A stretch of DNA of 64,000 bases from Allobaileyella intestinalis (GTDB lineage Bacteria > Bacillota > Clostridia > Peptostreptococcales > Anaerovoracaceae), in the NCBI RefSeq assembly GCF_009695865.1, contig NZ_VUNB01000002.1:124001-188000 (forward strand), given 5' to 3'. The notes under the pieces are model-generated. The model did no database searches. It was not told the DNA's origin and saw only the letters and a list, made by a program, of their open reading frames with translations. This document shows positions 61,372-64,000 of the stretch, piece by piece (within the stretch, counting starts at the first letter, position 1; each line of letters opens with the position of its first letter). A program made the position numbers and the translations under genes.

Positions 61372-61908
61372 ATGAAGATATTAGTTATTTCAGGCAGCCC
61401 TCACAAGAGCGGATCCACCGCTCTGCTGACAGAGAATTTTATTGCGGGAGCAGAAGAAGCAGGACATCAGGTAGACTGTTTTGAAGCTTCCTTTAAGAGC
61501 ATCCATCCATGCATGGCCTGTGAACGGTGCCACAAGACAGGAGACGGGTGTGTTTTCAAGGACGATATGGAAGAGCTGAGACCTCTGGTACTTGGGTCCG
61601 ACGCAGTGGTTTTCGTAACGCCGGTTTATTACTTTGGCATGAACGCCCAGCTGGCTGCTGCTGTAAACAGGTTTTACGCTTTCAACGACAAGCTTCTTGA
61701 ACAGGACAAGAAGGCGGCTTTCATTACGGCCTTTGCAGATGATGAAGAAGATTCCTGCACAGGATGCGTAAATACATATCAGCTGATGCTCAGGTATTTC
61801 GGCTGGGAAAATAAAGGAATCATAGCTGCCCAGGGCTGCGGGTGTGCTGAAGATGTAATGAAATCCAGCTATCCGGCTCAGGCATACAGGCTGGGCAAGA
61901 GCTTCTGA
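61372..61908 (+). CDS. NADPH-dependent FMN reductase / iron-sulfur flavoprotein-like
   Basis: 178 residues. The flavin loop is 'ISGSPHKSGSTALL'; a cysteine cluster follows ('HPCMACERCHKTGDGCVF'), then 'FVTPVYYFGMNAQLAAAVNR'. The cysteine spacing resembles iron-sulfur flavoproteins of anaerobes. AAAGGAG precedes ATG 61372. A longer open frame from 61246 lacks a ribosome site. Confidence 0.88.
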   Translation: MKILVISGSPHKSGSTALLTENFIAGAEEAGHQVDCFEASFKSIHPCMACERCHKTGDGCVFKDDMEELRPLVLGSDAVVFVTPVYYFGMNAQLAAAVNRFYAFNDKLLEQDKKAAFITAFADDEEDSCTGCVNTYQLMLRYFGWENKGIIAAQGCGCAEDVMKSSYPAQAYRLGKSF

Positions 61909-61947
61909 TTCGTTTACGACAATGAAAAGACAATGAAACAGGTATTA

Positions 61948-61990
61948 AAAACCGCTCTGACCGTGGAATATCGCCGGCCGGAGCGGTTTT
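61948..61990. terminator. Terminator between the flavoprotein and the MarR gene
   Basis: AAAACCGCTC and GAGCGGTTTT are perfect ten-base arms around a 20-base loop; suitable for both converging genes. Confidence 0.8.
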
Positions 61991-62002
61991 GCATTATTTC
62001 CG

Positions 62003-62464
62003 CTATTTGTTCTGTTCAGTTCCGTTCATGATTCCCAGAAGATCGTAGAGGGTATTATAAAGGCTGCGGGCTCTGTCCTGACCTATTGGCAGAATGCAGG
62101 CCATTCGTGAAGGAATCTTCACCGCCTCATCTCGCAGTTCAAAACCTTTATCCGTAATGGTAATGATAAGGTTCCGCTCGTCTTCTTCAGGGCGGCGCCT
62201 GGTAACAAGGCCTTTGCCCTCCATTCTCTTGAGAAGGGGCGTAAGTGTGCCGGAATCAAGGAAAAGCCGACTGCCCAGGTCCTTGACCCGGATCTCCCGT
62301 TCTTCCCAGAGGACCATCATGACCAGGTACTGGGTGTATGTAAGGCCCAGGGGATCGAGAAATGGCTTGTATTGTTTTACCAGTTCCTTTGCACAGGCGT
62401 AAAGGGGGAAGCACAGCTGATGGTCCAGCTTCAGCTTATCGTATTTATCTTCAGGCGCGGCCAT
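62003..62464 (-). CDS. MarR-family regulator (OhrR-like)
   Basis: A 153-residue winged-helix regulator. 'LDHQLCFPLYACAKELVKQY' carries the N-terminal cysteine of OhrR-type peroxide sensors; 'YTQYLVMMVLWEE', 'DSGTLTPLLKRMEGKGLVTR' (recognition helix) and 'DERNLIITIT' follow. AAAGGA is before ATG 62464. The direct repeat CGTATTATTT (twice in 62490-62512) lies just upstream of the start. No ohr gene is adjacent in the window. Confidence 0.88.
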   Translation of the reverse strand: MAAPEDKYDKLKLDHQLCFPLYACAKELVKQYKPFLDPLGLTYTQYLVMMVLWEEREIRVKDLGSRLFLDSGTLTPLLKRMEGKGLVTRRRPEEDERNLIITITDKGFELRDEAVKIPSRMACILPIGQDRARSLYNTLYDLLGIMNGTEQNK

Positions 62465-62649
62465 AGTATTATTTCCTTTCATGTTCTTTCGTATTATTTC
62501 GTATTATTTCGTGGTGTATCGTAAAGGTGATCCTTTGTTTGATTATGATTACCTGCACAATCTGTTTCTCCGTATTCGCTGAGTACAGGGCCTCCTGACC
62601 CATGAAATGGCAGGAGACAATTCAATTGCGCAATATTAAATTTCAGCTT

Positions 62650-62703
62650 ATTTTACAGTGAATAAAGAATACATGTCAATACTATATTAAGGTGACAACC
62701 TTA
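62650..62703. promoter_or_regulatory. Promoter of the MarR gene and a nearby palindrome
   Basis: On the minus strand, TTGACA (62679-62674) and TAAAAT (62655-62650) are 18 bases apart. Just upstream lies TAAGGTgacaACCTTA (62688-62703), a 6-4-6 palindrome that could be a regulator site between the divergent genes. The leader 62465-62649 holds no other gene. Confidence 0.55.
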
Positions 62704-62746
62704 TTAAAATAAACAATTTTCAGGGCCCTTTGAAGGGCTGCCACCG

Positions 62747-62775
62747 TTGAGCCACATTTAATTACATGGTAAGAT
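62747..62775 (+). promoter_or_regulatory. Promoter of the cyclophilin gene
   Basis: TTGAGC (62747-62752), 17-base spacer, TAAGAT (62770-62775), about 80 bases before the ATG. Confidence 0.5.
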
Positions 62776-62857
62776 ACCAGTGGTATTGTGTCTTGCAGGA
62801 AGATTCCTTCACTGCGAGAACAGAAATTAATTTATACAGAAAGAATGAGGATTATAG

Positions 62858-63334
62858 ATGAAGGAATTCATTATTGAAATGGAAGATGGCGGAATCATGG
62901 AAGGCGAGCTGTACGAGGACATTGCTCCTGAGACAGTTAAGAATTTCGAGAGCCTGATCCAGAAGAATTTCTATGATGGACTTATATTCCACAGAGTTAT
63001 TCCAGGATTCATGATTCAGGGAGGCTGCCCTCAGGGTAACGGAATGGGCGGTCCGGGATACACCATCAAGGGAGAATTTACTGCTAACGGATTTAAGAAC
63101 GACCTGAAGCATACCAGAGGAGTTCTTTCCATGGCAAGAGCAATGGACCCGGATTCAGCAGGTTCCCAGTTCTTCATTATGACATCTGATGCACCTCATC
63201 TGGACGGTCAGTATGCCGCTTTCGGCAAGATTACCAGCGGAATGGACGTTGCTGACAGAATTGTCAACGTTAAGAGAGATTATTTCGATAAGCCGCTGGA
63301 AGACCAGAAGATCAAGTCAATCAGAATGAAGTAG
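62858..63334 (+). CDS. Cyclophilin-type peptidyl-prolyl isomerase
   Basis: A 158-residue cytoplasmic PPIase. 'YDGLIFHRVIPGFMIQGG' with the catalytic arginine, 'MARAMDPDSAGSQFFIM' and 'DGQYAAFGKITSGMDV' are diagnostic of the PpiB type. Confidence 0.95.
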   Translation: MKEFIIEMEDGGIMEGELYEDIAPETVKNFESLIQKNFYDGLIFHRVIPGFMIQGGCPQGNGMGGPGYTIKGEFTANGFKNDLKHTRGVLSMARAMDPDSAGSQFFIMTSDAPHLDGQYAAFGKITSGMDVADRIVNVKRDYFDKPLEDQKIKSIRMK

Positions 63335-63360
63335 TACCGGGAATCTCCGGACAGCAGAAT

Positions 63361-63388
63361 ATCCCGGGCGTAATGCCCGGGCTTTTTA
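63361..63388 (+). terminator. Terminator after the cyclophilin gene
   Basis: CCCGGGC and GCCCGGG pair around a short loop, then CTTTTT. Confidence 0.85.
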
Positions 63389-63449
63389 GAAAAAACGGCG
63401 GACCGCAGGTCACAGGTTGCTGGTCAGCCGGGAAAGTGTACGGGTGTAT

Positions 63450-64000
63450 ATGGGGAAATCAGAACAGGAGAATAAGGAGAAGCGAAAACCGGAGCACAGA
63501 AAGATCGAAAGAAAGATCACTGTAATCGGACACAAGAATCCGGATACAGACTCCATATGTTCGGCAATCGCCTATGCGGACATTAAGAACCGTGTTAGTC
63601 ACAGCCACAAGTACGTGCCGGGGAGAGCCGGCGAGATCAGCAGCGAAACCAGATTCGTTCTGGATTACTTCGATGTTCCTGATCCGGAATACATAAGCGA
63701 TGTATCCACACAGGTCCGGGATATGGAAATAAGAATGACCCCCGGAGTGCCAAAGGAAATGTCCATCGGCACCGCCTGGGATCTGATGAACGACACAGAT
63801 GCAGTAACCCTGCCTGTTACAGAAAACGGGAAGGTCATCGGTCTTGTGACTAAGGGAGATATTGCCAGAACCTTTATGGACATGGACAATACCCACTTCC
63901 TCTCAGATGCCAGAACCCGATTTGGAGACATTGCAGAAAGGGTTCAGGCCAGAATTGTAACCGGCGATCCTGAGAAGATCTTTGACCACGGCAAGGTTCT
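63450..64000 (+). CDS. Manganese-dependent inorganic pyrophosphatase with CBS domains (partial)
   Basis: The gene runs off the window; 183 codons are visible. The DHH-family motif 'VIGHKNPDTDSICSAIAYA' marks a family II pyrophosphatase. From about residue 70 a CBS domain begins ('MSIGTAWDLMNDTDAVTLPV', 'GKVIGLVTKGDIARTFMD'). This matches the adenine-nucleotide-regulated CBS-containing enzymes of clostridia. The N-terminal 25 residues are highly charged. ATG 63450 is likely; a GTG two codons earlier is possible. Confidence 0.9.
   Translation, partial: MGKSEQENKEKRKPEHRKIERKITVIGHKNPDTDSICSAIAYADIKNRVSHSHKYVPGRAGEISSETRFVLDYFDVPDPEYISDVSTQVRDMEIRMTPGVPKEMSIGTAWDLMNDTDAVTLPVTENGKVIGLVTKGDIARTFMDMDNTHFLSDARTRFGDIAERVQARIVTGDPEKIFDHGKV

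Noticed and set aside
1-64000. CRISPR arrays, rRNA or tRNA genes, riboswitches, intact transposases
   Set aside because: I looked for regularly spaced repeats, T-loop/anticodon arrangements, known riboswitch cores and DDE or tyrosine/serine recombinase motifs and saw none; small or divergent examples could be missed by eye.

Overview
The window looks like chromosomal DNA of an anaerobic, low-to-mid GC Firmicute of class Clostridia. Evidence: Firmicute gene orders (holB-ricT-trmN6; murB-PHP-rapZ-whiA), class III fructose-bisphosphatase, a hybrid-cluster protein with a Crp/Fnr regulator, a glycyl-radical activase, YedF/DUF3343, SmpB/tmRNA and strong Shine-Dalgarno sites. An assignment to a family (for example Anaerovoracaceae-like) would be a guess. 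No rRNA, tRNA, CRISPR array or intact integrase or transposase gene is visible.

Layout. 1-9.1 kb: housekeeping block (holB, ricT, trmN6, murA, fbp, an SDR) followed by a convergent lactate/2-hydroxyacid dehydrogenase. 9.48-9.84 kb: the tmRNA gene ssrA. 9.84-19.35 kb: an accretion zone at the 3' end of ssrA. Three degraded copies of the ssrA 3' end, each followed by a terminator hairpin, divide it into segments. These hold small unknown genes, a truncated parA, a DUF4417 gene, an AAA/DUF4143 ATPase, a MerR regulator with an old-yellow-enzyme reductase, and an XRE-type HTH gene that runs into the last copy. 19.4-22.4 kb: further accessory genes (arsM, YjbR-like, GNAT, a frameshifted pseudogene). 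22.5-28.8 kb: aminotransferase, fructokinase, a decayed sugar locus (GH13 fragment joined to a ptsI fragment), a nuclease-like unknown, a short Rpn-tail-like gene between two perfect palindromes, and a hydroxyacyl-CoA dehydrogenase. 29-40.9 kb: pyruvate kinase, alpha/beta hydrolase, glycerate kinase, ZIP transporter, a UvrD-like helicase that seems to start at ATA, a glycyl-radical activase, an in-frame glycyl-radical enzyme/NhaC fusion, a C_GCAxxG_C_C protein, aldose epimerase and a HAD phosphatase. 41-43.1 kb (minus): smpB, lepB, rluA. 43.3-54.1 kb: pncB, a 3D-domain protein, yedF-DUF3343, an AI-2E exporter, and murB-PHP-rapZ-whiA-rlmD. 54.2-64 kb: an EEP hydrolase, a nitrosative-stress cluster, a flavodoxin, a compact small-peptide locus, a 2-hydroxyacid dehydrogenase, an iron-sulfur-flavoprotein-like gene, a MarR regulator, cyclophilin, and the start of a CBS-containing pyrophosphatase.

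Most interesting points. (1) Identical GTTGC-N4-GCAAC palindromes lie in front of both hcp and an uncharacterised 200-residue gene, with the Crp/Fnr gene between them. Both are placed as class II activator sites, which suggests a small regulon with an unknown member. (2) A self-contained unit at 59.83-60.15 kb has a consensus promoter, two tiny ORFs with good ribosome sites, a terminator and a plausible antisense promoter; it could be a type I toxin-antitoxin or small membrane peptide locus. (3) ssrA has been a repeated integration target, and the remnants record deletions and module swaps. (4) Two loci are deletion fusions of unrelated genes, pointing to ongoing genome reduction.
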